Notes under the pieces: model-generated
What the model was told of the DNA's origin: nothing
The model's input: the letters and a program-made list of their open reading frames with translations, nothing else
The model's database searches: none
Source of the DNA: Liopterus haemorrhoidalis
Lineage: Eukaryota > Arthropoda > Insecta > Coleoptera > Dytiscidae
Length of the DNA stretch: 64,000 nucleotides
Direction of reading: 5' to 3'
Assembly (NCBI GenBank): GCA_963971575.1
Contig: OZ020622.1
Location: forward strand, 12,686,279-12,750,278
Made by a program: the position numbers and the translations under genes
Shown here: positions 10,451 through 22,297 of the stretch, piece by piece
Layout: each line of letters opens with the position of its first letter
How positions within the stretch are numbered: position 1 is the first letter of the stretch

Positions 10451-11157
10451 GTCAACAGAGATTGAATTTAAGTCCTTATATTTTGTAGACAACCGTTGTT
10501 TCCAAAGAAAAACTGAAGCTCATTTATAATTACCTTGTTTTAAAAAGTTATAATTTCTAATTAGCAACTCCTTAATAAATAAAACAATAAACATTAAACG
10601 TTGATTAAATTATTCTCTTTTAACTCTCCACATTTCGTGTCTTCTCCAGTGAACAAGACCTCCCTATCTTACTCCTGTACTTAGACTTACGAAAGTAATT
10701 GCATTCCGTGTGGGAAGGAAAAGAAAGAAGAACAATATATTATTAAATTTTCTAGAAAGAACTTCCGAGCCGGCAAAGAGATAATAACAAAAGACAGTGG
10801 AATTCTCGCCAAGGTACATGCCGGATATTTTGATGATTCGTCAAAATAAGAATTTACAAGGGGATATAAAATAATTCTACTGCAAAAGTAAAATATACAA
10901 GACAGATATTTACGTTGATATATTTTGATGGTTATGTTAAAGAATGTTTTTTGTTTCCTGCACATAAATTGGGTCATACTTTTATTATTTTGTCGATAAG
11001 GGTTTATACAGAGAACCCTCAGCGAAATATAAATGCAAATATTTTGAAACAATCATATGAACAGTAATTTAAACATTTACGTAAAATCAAAACAAAAATA
11101 TAATTCATTTACTATTACCCAATTCTTAGTTTCATGTGGAATTAGATAGTTATTTAT
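10451..11157. other. unassigned AT-rich DNA
   Basis: A minus-strand frame at 10687-11052 has no recognisable family motif and I do not call it a gene. No terminal repeats were seen. Confidence 0.5.
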
Positions 11158-11816
11158 TTTTTACCGACCGCTAACATATATAAGGGAGGTATTGTGATCA
11201 TACCAATTTTGACGTTTCGATACTTCGATGGATCTCCACGAATTGAGGTCCCTACATAACGTTTTGACTATTTTTAGCATGATGTCTGTCGGTCTGTCTG
11301 TCCGTCCGTCTGTCTGTCTGTCCGTCCGTCTGTCTGTCTGTCCGTCCGTCTGTCTGTCTGTCCGTCTGTCCGTCTGTCTGTGTACACGTGCAGAGCAAAT
11401 TCGGCTGAAAGGATTTTTACGAAACTTTATATTTAAGCTTCTGCCATCAATGGAACGAATTGATCAACTTGGTAATAATCGGTTGACTAAAAATGGGAGT
11501 TTACTCGTGTCGATTTTAAGATTTTTACGAATATTTCACAGCAGAAAAATATCTCGAAAAAATGTATTAAACAAAAGTTGCTATAAAAGCAATAACTAAT
11601 AACTTTTATTTGAAACGATTTTTGATAAAACGAAAAATTTCGAATAATTTCTGTAAAATTTTTTCATATTTATATGTAACGTTTCCATGGTCATGATAAA
11701 CAATATCTCTGTTAGAAAATATTAGGTCAAGTTATTTTTACTCTGCTGCTAGAATGTAATTTATATAAGTACTTTATGATGGCGGTCGGTCCTGTGGTGG
11801 CCACAGCTGATTTTTT
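11158..11816 (+). mobile_element. HINE family 2, copy A
   Basis: It starts with a T-run, then ACCGACCGCTAACATATATA. A microsatellite of TGTC/CGTC units lies at 11284-11380, and a conserved body follows (GTACACGTGCAGAGCAAATT). The inverted subterminal repeat TGATGGCGGTCGGT (11777-11790), the hairpin CTGTGG-TGG-CCACAG and CTGATTTTTT close it. The order of parts is the same as in HINE-1, but I see no clear sequence similarity and no tRNA-like cassette. No protein is encoded. Confidence 0.75.
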
Positions 11817-11843
11817 AATGTTACATGCCTGCATCTCAATTAA

Positions 11844-14340
11844 CGCTACGTACAACCCCCAGAGATTATTAGTTTCTTATACAAAACTAAAAGTCTGAAA
11901 TAAAATTACTGACAATCTATGCATCAAATTTTGCACAGAATTTTTATCTATCTAATAGGATATTTTTTATTGTAGAAAAAATTACTGTAAAAATGTTATT
12001 ACTCAATAACTTAATAATAGGTATCACACAACAATGTGCTATAATTTTTTAAATATATTTGAGGGTTTTTTCATTTTTTTTTTTTCCTATTTTAGCCAAA
12101 ATATAATTTTAAGCTAATTTTAGGGTGAGGATTATGAAAAAAATATTTAAAAAATTCATGCTTTCCTAGTTTTTAGAGCCAATTTGGGTTAGTTTTTTTG
12201 CTTATAATTCTGAAACTTTTGCCCAATATTCAAAATGGACCAAATTTTCTTGATCTATGATCAAAAATACATATTTATACCAATTTTAAATAAAATCGGA
12301 GACAAAAATTTTTTGCTTAGAAATCACGTTTTTTTTCCATTTTTAAGGGTTTTGGATTACTGCCCATACAAAACTAAATAATGTAGGAGAATTTTAAAAA
12401 TTCAAACCGCAGATTTCTATCTATTAGTTAGTGTTTACCAAAATTTAAAAAAAAAATAAATAAAAATTTTTTTCTTTCAAAATACGGCTATAAGTTAATT
12501 TGTGCTTCTAGATTTCAAAAATTGCAGTTGCAGGTCGTTTTCGCATTTCGATTTTGAGATACGTCCATGCGAAGATGAAAATTTCTATAAATCACTCCAT
12601 ATTAAAATTTGTCATAATTTTATGTATATGCAAAATGAATAAGGCCCCAATTTTTTTTTCAAACTAAATAAACTACGAGGTATCCAAAAATTGTAACCGC
12701 AGGGCGCTATCTCTAACCACTTTTGAGTTGTGTTTTTTTTAATTCACAATTTTCACAAGTAATGTAAATTATGACATTAAGGCCCGGTTTTTCCACATTC
12801 AGATAAAGTTCCAGGTAACTATCTGACAGATAAGGTTATTTGTAACTTCATCTGCTGAGTAAATGTCATCCCTTCTTTCTATACAAATGTATCTATCGGA
12901 TAGTTATCTAACGGATAATGAGACTGACGTATTGGATTCACTGACTGGTATTGACATTTCTTCAGCAGATGAAGTTACAAATAACCTTATCTGTCAGATA
13001 GTTATCTGGAACTTTATCTGAAGGTGGAAAGACCGGGCCTAAAAAAAATGTATTAATCTCAAAACGCGTTAAACGATTAAATCCCCAAATTTTTTCTAGA
13101 CTAAATGAACTACAGAGAATTCAAAAATTCTAAACGCAGGTCATTTTCTCTAACCGTTTTTGAGTTGTGATTTTTTTTAATTTATAATTTTGACAATGTA
13201 AATTATAACATTCAAGTAAGCCCTATCTTCAATAATAAAAAAATTGTGCATGGGGAAATATAACTTCACCTGTATGCTATTGATTTCATAGCTAAATATT
13301 TTAAACAATTCTGTTCCTTATCTATTAATTTTTAATGACTATATTCCTTAATGAGCTTTATCAGAGTTAGCCATCTTGATTAGTAGTGACGCGAGATTTT
13401 TACGTTTAAGTTGCGTTTGCATTTTGTCTGTCATTTTTACTTATTTTTAAGTGATAAAAGGGCAGAGTGAACTTTAAAAAATGTGTTATATTATGAACTT
13501 AAGTGTTTTTACTCCATGGAGACAAAAATTGGAGCGATTGAAAAGGTATTTGTAGAAATTTTTGCTTATTTTATAATGCAAGTCATTGTTATGTAAAATG
13601 TGATTCTATGTACAATATGGAAGCATATAAATAATACGTGTCTTGGGCTATCTAAATAATCAGTTTTTTGCATATCATACCAAAAGTTTTGCCCAAACTT
13701 CATAATGGACCAAATTTTCTTGATCTATGAGCAAAAATACATGTTTATACAAATTTTCAATAAAATCGGAGAAATTTTTTGATTAAAAATCATGATTTTT
13801 TCGATTTTTAGCCATTTTCAAAGGTTTTGGATTACTGTCCATACAAAACTTCATAATTGGTTTATTAAAGCCCAAATTTTTTTGTAGACTAAACAATGTA
13901 GGAGAATTTTAAAAATTTAAACTGCAGATTTCTATCCCAAACCGTTTTTTTTTAGGATTTATCAAATTTTCAAAAAATAAAAAAAAGTGAAATATTTTCA
14001 AAAAAATGTTTGTTTAAATAGTTGGTTGCAAGTTAATTAGGACCTACAGATTTAAAAAAATTCAATCGCAGATCTTTATTGTATTTCGTTTTTGAGATAC
14101 ATCCATGCGAAGATGAAAATTTCTATAAATCACCCCATGTTAAAATTTGTCATAATTTTAAAATACGCAAAACGAATAAGGCCTCAAATTTTTCTAGACT
14201 AAATAAGCTACGAGGAATCCAAAAATATTAACCTGAAGTCGTTTTCTATAACCGTTTAAGAGTTGTGATTTTTTAAATCCTCAATTTTCACAAATACTGT
14301 ATATTATGCCATTAAAAATTAGTATATATAAATAAAAAAA
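11844..14340. repeat. duplicated non-coding repeat block with a TTAA-type left end
   Basis: The left end, TTAA then CGCTACGTACAACC and TTAGTTTCTTATACAAAACT, matches the ends of the TTAA element at 22492-23245. Inside, a block of about 570-630 bp occurs twice (12215-12780 and 13690-14317), sharing ATGGACCAAATTTTCTTGAT, CCATGCGAAGATGAAAATTT and TGAGTTGTG. A third partial unit lies at 13074-13214. Degenerate motifs with AACCGCAG or AAACGCAG followed by TTTTTGAG recur. No long frame exists, and the right end of the TTAA element was not found. Confidence 0.6.
12781..13039. mobile_element. PIF/Harbinger MITE (palindromic)
   Basis: The termini GGCCCGGTTTTTCCAC and GGTGGAAAGACCGGGCC are flanked by TAA on both sides (12778-12780, 13040-13042). 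The arms are inverted repeats of about 80 bp (CTATCTGACAGATAAGGTTA), so the element is nearly a fold-back. It lies exactly at the end of the first duplicated block. A second copy is split at 53923-55266. Confidence 0.85.
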
Positions 14341-14424
14341 AAAAAAAAAAAAATGGCAATGGAGTTAACTTTATTACACAGCTCTTACTTTAAGCGATGC
14401 GTTGTTGGCCTTGAAGGTTCACGT

Positions 14425-14859
14425 AAAAAAAACAGCTGTAGCCACCACAGGACCTACCGCCATCACAAAGTACTTGTTAAATTTATGCTGCTTTATCAAA
14501 AAATGTCACAAATAAGAGTTGTTACTTATTGCTTTTATGGCAACTTTTGTTAAATAAATAAATATTCGCAAAAATCTTAAAACCGACATGAGTAAACTCA
14601 CATTTCTAATGAACCGATTTTTACCAAAAGTTGACCAACTGGTGCCATTGATGTCAAAAGCTTAAATATGATCATAAAATCCTTTCAGCCGAATTTGCTC
14701 TGCACGTGTACACCTACCGACAGATACACGGACATCATGCTAAGAATAGTCAAAACGTTATGTAGGGACCTCAATTCGTGGAGATCCATCGAAATCTCGA
14801 AATGACAAAATCGGTATGAGCACAATACCTCCCTTATATATGTTGGCGGTCGGTAAAAA
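14425..14859 (-). mobile_element. HINE family 2, copy B (shorter)
   Basis: In reverse orientation relative to copy A, it starts at 14859 with T-run plus ACCGACCGCCAACATATATA. The body is shared with copy A, with only a trace of the GTCY microsatellite. It ends with TGATGGCGGTAGGTCC and the hairpin CTGTGG-TGG-CTACAG near 14432-14450. At 435 bp it is a deletion form of the 659-bp copy A. Both copies have their 3' ends pointing inward at the duplicated block. Confidence 0.75.
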
Positions 14860-14945
14860 GGAACAATGCATTTGTTGCTAAAGGAATCAATATGTGTTAG
14901 TTTGGTGTTTAACGATATAAATTTTAAACATTAAACAGAACAGAA

Positions 14946-15528
14946 CAGTGGTTCTTAAACTTATGTAATCCGCGGACCCCCACTTGAACAAAATTTTTTT
15001 TTGCGGACCCCATCCCAACCCTAGGCATTTTACTTCGTTCTTGTGACTTAATTTCTGGCTCAATAATCTCATAGGCACTACTTTGTAATATATACTGGTA
15101 AAAATGTATCGCTGGTTATTTTAATAAATGTTTTTGTGCATTTATAGAGGAACATTTTTATTAGCATATAGAATAAAAAACATAAAATTAATAAAAATAG
15201 TAGTAAAAAGAATAAAAAAGTTACAAATTATAATACGTTAAACTCATACAAACATTTCTTGGTCAAATACTGGTAAAAATAGATCTTATTATAATATGGT
15301 TTCTGTAAATAATTTGCAGTTGAATAAAAATAATTAAATTTTTACCAATTATTGTTTAGTTATGTCAATAACTAGTAGATAATAACAAATACAAAAAGTT
15401 TTGACCATGTAGGATTTTTATTAAATGAGTTATTTGAATAAAAGTGAAAAGTTGGGGGATGTAAAGTTAATCTCCAAATTGTTTCGCGGACTCCTAGGGG
15501 TCCACGGACCACAGTTTAAGAAACGCTG
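14946..15528. mobile_element. non-autonomous hAT element
   Basis: The termini CAGTGGTTCTTAAACTTATG and AGTTTAAGAAACGCTG are flanked by the 8-bp TSD GAACAGAA / GAATAGAA, one mismatch (14938-14945, 15529-15536). GCGGACCCC-type motifs lie just inside both ends. There is no frame. Confidence 0.8.
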
Positions 15529-15588
15529 GAATAGAATATAATATCTAAAAATTAAAATTAATGAAAACCCAATTTTCTTCAACTCTGA

Positions 15589-15723
15589 GGGCTGATTTCT
15601 GAAAGTTTAGTTAACTAGAACCAAGTAATTAGAAAATGATTGCTATGGTTATTATGGGATTGTTATATTGTAACCGAGTTTAACCAAAAGATTAAACTCG
15701 ACTAAGCTTTCAGAAACCAGCCC
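15589..15723. mobile_element. short MITE, probably Harbinger type
   Basis: GGGCTGATTTCTGAAAGTTT at the left and the complement of GGGCTGGTTTCTGAAAGCTT at the right. The flanks TGA and TTA fit a degraded 3-bp target duplication. It is 135 bp with no coding content. Confidence 0.6.
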
Positions 15724-16372
15724 TTAGTTCTATTGAATTTACGGGAGTTTTCATCTCGAAAAATTTAAAATTAAAGTAAACAACGTTTGTTTTTTGTATA
15801 ATCAAAACTCGCCTACTGGGACCTTGAAAACAATGATGACGATGTTGATATAATTTTAAAATATCAAAAGTAAATACTTCGTGCACTTTATAATTCTATT
15901 TTTGTAATATTGCATGTTATATTTTATTTGTAAATCGGACCTTGGCCTTATAAATCAGAATATACACGCAATACGCATAATTTAGGTTTTTATGCAAAAT
16001 ATTACGATAGTACTGTACAGTGTTTTAAATTACTTTTATATCTTTTACCAAAAAAAAAAAAAGTAATATTCACATATTCCACGAAAATATATAAACTTTA
16101 CCTGGTTATTATATTATAAAAAAGGAAATGGTTTAATGAATACAACCACGAACTTTAAATTTCGTTGCCGTAGTTGATAATGAGAGTTATTAAAATAAAG
16201 GTATTTAATGGAGAACTAGGCCACATTTATGGATGTTTTTTATAACCATAAAATGAATATGTAGTTGGAAATTTACAGTTTCAACTTTCATTAACATTGA
16301 AACAAGATGTATGGACTAGAAGATAAAATATAACAAGAAACTATAACACGAATATGTACTCTATAAGCAAGA
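15724..16372. other. unassigned AT-rich DNA
   Basis: No frame, repeat partner or terminal repeat was recognised. Confidence 0.5.
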
Positions 16373-16380
16373 CGTTAAAA

Positions 16381-17468
16381 CAGTGGTCCCCAACCAGTGT
16401 TCCGCGGAACACTGGTGTTCCGCGGAACACTGGTGTTCCGCAAGCATTTCAAAAGTGTTCCTCGATAATTATGTACTACTGAAGTTGGCGTTCCCCGGAA
16501 AGTGTTTAGCAATGGGAGCAAAATATGAAGGCTTACTTTATAATAAGGTGGCTTTCTCGAGGATAGGTGTTTTCTCGTATACTACAACTAAAAAAGATTG
16601 CTTGTGTTCTGCGAATAGGAAAATATGTACTTCGCGCAAGACCTTAAGAATGATATGTGGTGCGCTAAATTGGGCTATTTAACAGATATTTTAATTATTT
16701 GAACACTGTCAATACGAGTATGCAGGGTGCAAATTAACATCAACAGAAAAACTATCAGCTTTCTACAAGAAGATCATTCTTTGGAAAACAAGAGTAGAAG
16801 AAAATAATCTTAGTATGTGTGTCCAGCAATATCAGCGATTCTGTTTCCTTGATATCACAACATTTATCAATACTGGACAGCAACATACGAAAATATTTTC
16901 CTTCTCTGGACGCCTCCTTTTTCAAAAGAATTACCTAATAATTTTGAATTTAATGTGTCAGAGGGAGAAGAGCATATATCCTTGTCATGTGACCGCACTT
17001 TGAAAATTAAACATGCTGAAACGAGTCTTGACGAATTCTGAATATCTGTCCAACAAGAATACCCACAAATATCAAAAAAATCCATAAAAATTTTACTGTG
17101 TTTTTCAACTTCATATTTATATGAAGTAGGGTTTTTCACATTAACCAACATAAAAACTAAAAAAAGAGAAAATTAACAAATTTGGGGGAAGAAATGAGGG
17201 TGGCATTCTCTCGATTATGTCGCAACATACAAGAAATATGTAAAAAACACCAATCACAAGTTCTACATTATATGTTTTTTAATTATATGAATAGATTTTT
17301 TTAAATAAATATTAAGGTATAATTATAAATATTTGTTTGAAATTGTAATTTTACAATTTTATAAAAACACAGCTTACAAACATTTCATTTTAATTTAAGG
17401 TAAGTGTTCCGTCAAAAAAAAATTCTTGCGTAAGTATTCCGTACCTTAGATAAGGTTGGGAACCACTG
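16381..17468 (+). mobile_element. hAT element with deleted ZBED-type transposase
   Basis: The termini CAGTGGTCCCCAACC and GGTTGGGAACCACTG are flanked by the 8-bp TSD CGTTAAAA (16373-16380, 17469-17476). Near the left end GGTGTTCCGCGGAACACT is tandemly repeated. The plus strand at about 16740-17130 encodes KLSAFYKKIILWKTRVEENN, then SLSCDRTLKIKHAETSLDEF, EYPQISKKSIKILLCFSTSY and a terminal T-N-I-K-T-K-K-R. This matches the hAT dimerisation region of SCAND3/ZBED-like transposases. An in-frame stop, a frame shift and loss of the upstream RNase-H-fold core make it inactive. Confidence 0.8.
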
Positions 17469-17605
17469 CGTTAAAATCGTAACGTCAAAAACTGAATATT
17501 TTTAAACATTATTTCAAAATTGAGTTATTGGTAAAAGTGTCTTTTGGCCATCATTTTTAGGGTTTTGTAGGTATGACCAAAAAACCCTTATATCGTCATT
17601 TTGTC

Positions 17606-17643
<38 letters not shown>

Positions 17644-18122
17644 TCGGTAAAAATTGTAGCCAAACGGCTAAAGCTAGAGAGTTGAAATTTGGCATGCTTA
17701 TACAACTCTTTGACACGCACATAGGAAAAATACTAAAACATCTAAAAAACATATCCCCCTAAAAATATAAACAAATATGTGCTCATCGAAAAAAAAAATA
17801 TTTTTTTATAATTCTGAGTAGGGTTTCAAATGAAAGCCCTTGGTACGTGGATTAACGATCAAAATTTTATTTTTGCAAAATAAATTATTTTGAAGCGATT
17901 TTTGCCAAAATTTTGCAAAAAATTTTTTGTCCCACACCCTGTAGCCCAGATGGTTTAAACTAAAAATCTGAAAAAATTCTAAGTAATGTACATTGGTGTG
18001 AACCGGAATAGTTCAACAGGAATTTTTGATCAGATTAGGTTTTTGGAAAAAAACGCATTTTTTGTGATTTTTGGCTAATAATGTACACAAGTTATAGCTT
18101 TGTAACAAGCAACACTAACGTG

Positions 18123-18196
18123 TGTGCTGGTCTAGTGGTATTTGACGCTGACTTTTCACCCATGTAACCCGATCCGATAGGGATCGAACCCTGGAG
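18123..18196 (+). other. tRNA-like cassette in HINE-1 copy c (Glu-like)
   Basis: GCTGGTCTAGTGGTATTTGA matches the A-box/D-arm of insect tRNA-Glu. CTGACTTTTCACCCA matches its anticodon arm (TTC anticodon) with one extra T. GGGATCGAACCCTGG takes the place of the T-arm/B-box. It is the most recognisable of the four cassettes. The stem mismatches mean I do not call a functional tRNA. Confidence 0.6.

Positions 18197-18205
<9 letters not shown>

Positions 18206-18231
<26 letters not shown>
18206..18231. repeat. AT microsatellite
   Basis: About 13 uninterrupted AT units sit directly after the Glu-like cassette, inside HINE-1 copy c. Confidence 0.9.
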
Positions 18232-18238
<7 letters not shown>

Positions 18239-18653
18239 CTATATTGTTTAAATTATTATTTCAAAATTCTAATTATATTTTGGCAAATGTTGCATTTAAT
18301 TTTTAAAAGCGTAAATTTAATAGCCAGTGGAAATAGTTTAAATTATAATTTAATTCTGTTTCAATGTACACGAAATCAGAGGGGCGGAACTTATAACAAC
18401 CAATGGAAGCCATAGGCGCAATTTTGAAATTCTTAATGAACCATGCTATATAAAAAAAAAAAATACTGCACATATTTAGAAACCATTATTTAGGTTTCTA
18501 AATATGTTTCGTTTAGGCGTTCGAATTAAAATGAACAAAAAAAATATTTTAATATAAAATTTGTTTTCTCATCCAAAATAATCATCATTCACTTACTAAA
18601 TACCTGCAAAACCCTGAAATGTGTGAAAATTCACACTTCACATCAATTTTTTT

Positions 18654-19381
18654 GTACGTTTGTCATTGCTGTTAGTACTAGGCTAGAATAGTACAATAAT
18701 GAGTATTCCCAGCAAACATTTTTATACGGGCCAGTACTGTTAAAGCACATACTCCTCGGCATTGAAAGTAATGGGCTAGTACCCCGGTGTCCCCGAGGCC
18801 GTTAGCTGGCCCATTGATGTATCAATTGCCGGCCCAGCAGAGGTAAAGTGCAAAATAATCGCATTAGTTGCAAGATTTATTTCTGACGGACCAGTGCTTA
18901 TTTTATACCCACTCTCCAGTATTTCAAATGTAACATACGTATATTTACCTTATACTTACCCAGTATTAAAATAAATTAATGGTTAGGTGCAAAATACATA
19001 CTCATTTGGCCATTTCACCATCGTTCAATACATTTATTTAACAAATAATGTTGACAATATCGCATCGGTTTTAAACTATTAATGAAGAAATTAACGTTGC
19101 TGTCAATAGAATGATGCGATATTTTCAACTTTATTTGTTGAATAAATTTATTCAACCATGGTGAAAGAAAGGTAAATGTAACATATTAACAAAAATAAGG
19201 AGTGCTCATAAAATGCTGGTAAAGTACTTCGTATAGGAGGAGTGCGAAATACAAATGTGAAGTATATTATTAATACTGGCGTTGTACAAACTTTTAGTGC
19301 CAGCAATTTACAAACAGAAAAAGCAGTTTGCCAGCATTCGTCCGATGGTTGAATGTTTGCTGCATTAGTATCAAAAAGATA
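18654..19381. repeat. palindromic repeat region
   Basis: The arms at 19016-19066 and 19113-19163 are inverted repeats of about 51 bp (CACCATCGTTCAATACATTT against its complement, with several mismatches). Farther out, CAGCAAACATT near 18709 and AATGTTTGCTG near 19356 are inverted, so the whole 650 bp may be one MITE. The target duplication is not resolved. Confidence 0.5.
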
Positions 19382-20214
19382 TCAGGTCGTCAAGGATGAA
19401 ATTTGTAGTTAATAATATTGCCAACTTTAACAGCTTATTATTTGACATTGGCTTAATATTTTAGCGTTGTTTTTTTTTTTGGAAAGTTACACATCTCGGC
19501 TGTTTAAAGAAATCATTGTATGTTCTAAAAAATATCACAAACTTTTATTTAAATTAATTTTATTGAAAATGGAACGGTCGGAAATTCGCACTATTATGAA
19601 GTACGAGTTCTTACGTGGAACTACGGCATCACAGACCGCGCGAAACATTAATAGTGTATTTGGCTCTAGTGTTACTACCAGCAGACAATATCAAATTGGT
19701 TCGCCAATTTCGTACAGGTAACGTAAAAACAAAAACAAAAAAAAAATGGCTCATCGATCGCAGCCGAAATATACTGCAACCAACTGGACGAAATGATGCA
19801 AAAACTTGAAGAAAAATAGTTTAGATTGGTCAACAGATCGACTCCTATCTTATTGCATCAAAACGCTAGACCACACACTGCACAAATGACTGTGGCAATA
19901 CTACAGGAATTGGAGTTACTTCTTCATCATCCTCCATATTCACCAGACCAAGCCCTCACTGACTACCACTTCTTCCGCAATTAGGACAATTTTTTAATAG
20001 GAAAACAGTTTAATTCCGACAATACTGTAAAACTGGCCTTCCAGGAATTCATTGACTCTTGTCCGCCAGGGTTTTATACCACCAGCCCAAACCACCTGCC
20101 GCTTAAATGGCAAAAGTGTATAAACAATATGGGTGCATACTTTGATGAATAAAATAATTCCTTATATCAACTAACTTTACCTTTTTTCTACAAATTTCAA
20201 CCTTAACGACCTGA
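19382..20214 (+). mobile_element. mariner, internally deleted
   Basis: The TIRs TCAGGTCGTCAAGGATGAAA and TTTCAACCTTAACGACCTGA are flanked by TA (19380-19381, 20215-20216). The ATG at 19569 starts MERSEIRTIMKYEFLRG, a mariner-type N-terminus. The frame shifts near NWFANF and then jumps to the C-terminal third with HQNARPHTA, PPYSPDQALTDYHFF and the end INNMGAYFDE. The first catalytic block is deleted, and the second catalytic Asp (HDN in the sister copy at 53463) is Gln here. Confidence 0.8.
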
Positions 20215-20216
20215 TA

Positions 20217-20985
20217 ATATATCAAGAAGGTTATTCTGCTAAATCCTTGTTGATAACATATTTGGATGCACTTGAAACAAACAGGTTGTAACTAGAAATA
20301 AATTAAAATATTTAAAATGTCAGCATATTCTTTAATATATTTGAAGAGGAATTAATTCACTGCAATGATTTCATTAATTGCTGTATTGTTTAAAGTAATG
20401 TATGTGCTTCATAAGATTTAGGTACAAGATTGATGTTTGAACACGATTTTCTCAAAATAGTAAAATTGTGAGATAGAACCCTTTTATTATAAAGTCACGA
20501 TGTATAAAAAAAAATCATAAAATTAATCGATAACTGGTAGCATTTCATAGTTTTCTGTATTATTCTTGTACAAATTAAATTAAAAACTGACACTAAAGTA
20601 TGTAAATGTAAAGTTAAAGTGACGAAACGTCTGGTTACCACAACAATTTGCCATAAATATTTATGATATTTTACAAAACAAGCAGACGTAGATTTACTAA
20701 CATGTCAGTAGAGTATGCAAGCGTGTTAGAATTTATGTAAATTTAGAATAGTTCACGTAATTTATAGGATTATGGATCAGTTTATATAACTTTTAAAGAT
20801 TTTTGCACTAAAAAAATATGGAATGTAATTTTAAATATTTAAAAGTATTTTTTTTTTAAATACCTCGAAAAGTATGAAGAGGGCAGCTAACAGAAGGCAA
20901 GAAATACAGGCAAACAAGAGCATTCTATAAGTAAAAGTTCAGCGAAACAGTGATTTTTAAAGAACGCTGTCATCAGTGACACTGT
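20217..20985. other. unassigned AT-rich DNA
   Basis: I see no frame, terminal repeat or repeat partner. Confidence 0.5.
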
Positions 20986-22238
20986 GTGAAGTCCTTTTAA
21001 GTTTTTACAAAAACTAACAAAGATTTTTTTTTTTTAACACACTGTTTTATGGCTTCTCAAAATATTCGCCTTTAAGATTTATATATTTCTGCATGCGTTC
21101 AAACCAATTCTCGAAACATTTTTCCACTCTGAAGTTGGTATCTCAAAAACATGGTTTTCGAAGGCTTCAACAGTTCTTGAGATAAGAATCGCTGCCCACG
21201 CATTTTTTGTTTGACATTGGGGAACAAAAAAGGTCGTTATGTGACAAATCAGGTAAATACGGACAATGATACATTATTGCATGTTTTTCTCCTTCAAATA
21301 ATCAATTGTTTACGTGCTGTGTGGGAGCTTGTATTGTCATGATGAAGAATGAAGCGACGTTTTTGGTTGTTTTTTCTGATTTTGTCGATGACTTCTGGCA
21401 AACAAATTTTTGTATACCATTCAGCATTAACCGTTCTCAGATCCTCTAAAGGAATGGTTGCGACATGTCCAGTACAACCGAATAAACAACCCATCATTTT
21501 ATTGGAAGTGCTTCGTGAACGAATAAATTTTGTGGGTTTTGGTTCATCTTGGAAGACCCAAACAGTGGATTGTTGCTTAGTTTCCGGTTCATATGAATAA
21601 ATCCAATTTTCGTCACCTGTAACGATGTTGTATACGGATTTTGCAATGCCTAGGTTGAATTTCTTAGCATTCCCTTATAGCAAAAAACACTAGCGTTTTT
21701 TGAACTTCGGCCAAATTATGCGAAATCGGGAACACATCTTTTTCACAGCTCAAAGTCGAATGTATTGCAGTCTGCGATACGCCAAAGGATGCCTCTATCT
21801 CACGGTAAGTCACATGCCAATCTTTTTCAATCATTTTGCGCACAGCATCGATGTTTTTTTGAATCACAACCGATTTTGGTCGACCTTCACGAGATTCATC
21901 ACTGACGGACGCACGACCACGACGAAACTCTGCAAACCTACAGTCTTTTCTGATGATGCTTCATTAAAAATTGCACGAAGCGAATCTATGCATTGTTGTT
22001 GAGTTAGGCCTTTACTAAAATCGTAAAAAATCATCCGACGAAAACCTTCACGAGTAATATCCATTTTTTCACAAACATGTTTTTTTTGTAAACACTCACT
22101 GTCAACAAACTATTCGATCAATTTATAAGCTGCCACTGATTTCAAAATAACAAATATCAAATTTAACAAATATAGTAATGATATATTTCAATATTGCCAT
22201 CTAGTGGTCGTTTGTAAAAACATAAAAGGTAACCCTCG
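20986..22238 (-). mobile_element. mariner, near full length but frameshifted
   Basis: The right end reads CGAGGGTTACCTTTTATG on the minus strand next to TA (22239-22240). The left end is degraded (TCCTTTTAAGTTTTTAC). The minus strand encodes MDITREGFRRMIFYDFSKG (start 22064) and a second HTH block (VTYREIEASFGVSQTAIHS). The triad follows: Asp in TGDENWIYSY (about 21600), HHDN (about 21330) and PDLSHNDLF (about 21240), ending in NLKGEYFEKP. All three catalytic Asp can be found, but in different frames, so the gene is dead. The length of about 1.25 kb is normal for mariner. Confidence 0.85.
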
Positions 22239-22297
22239 TAAACGAAAAAAACCTTAATATTTAGTGGGGGCTCGCGAGCTTGAGTAGTAGTCTATAT

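Larger units (their letters stand above)
17554..18653 (+). mobile_element. HINE family 1, copy c
   Basis: TTTTTAGGGTTTTGTAGGTA begins at 17554, followed by about nine TGTC units, the conserved body, a tRNA-like cassette (18123-18196), an AT microsatellite, the 3' arm, TACCTGCAAAACCCT, the palindrome GTGTGAAAATTCACAC and TCAATTTTTTT. It is 1.1 kb. The body is very close to copies b and d outside the cassette. No protein is encoded. Confidence 0.78.

Noticed and set aside
10687..11052. 121-codon minus-strand frame
   Set aside because: Hydrophobic, Cys/Phe-rich composition of AT-rich DNA with no motif or relative I recognise.
16383..16682. 99-codon plus-strand frame
   Set aside because: It translates the hAT terminus and its GGTGTTCCGCGGAACACT tandem repeat; not a transposase frame.
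18206..18231. CRISPR or regulatory array
   Set aside because: It is a simple AT microsatellite; no spacer-repeat structure exists anywhere in the window.
21349..22002. Plus-strand frames of 83-100 codons
   Set aside because: Antisense to the mariner transposase; the same shadow appears at 56997-57200.
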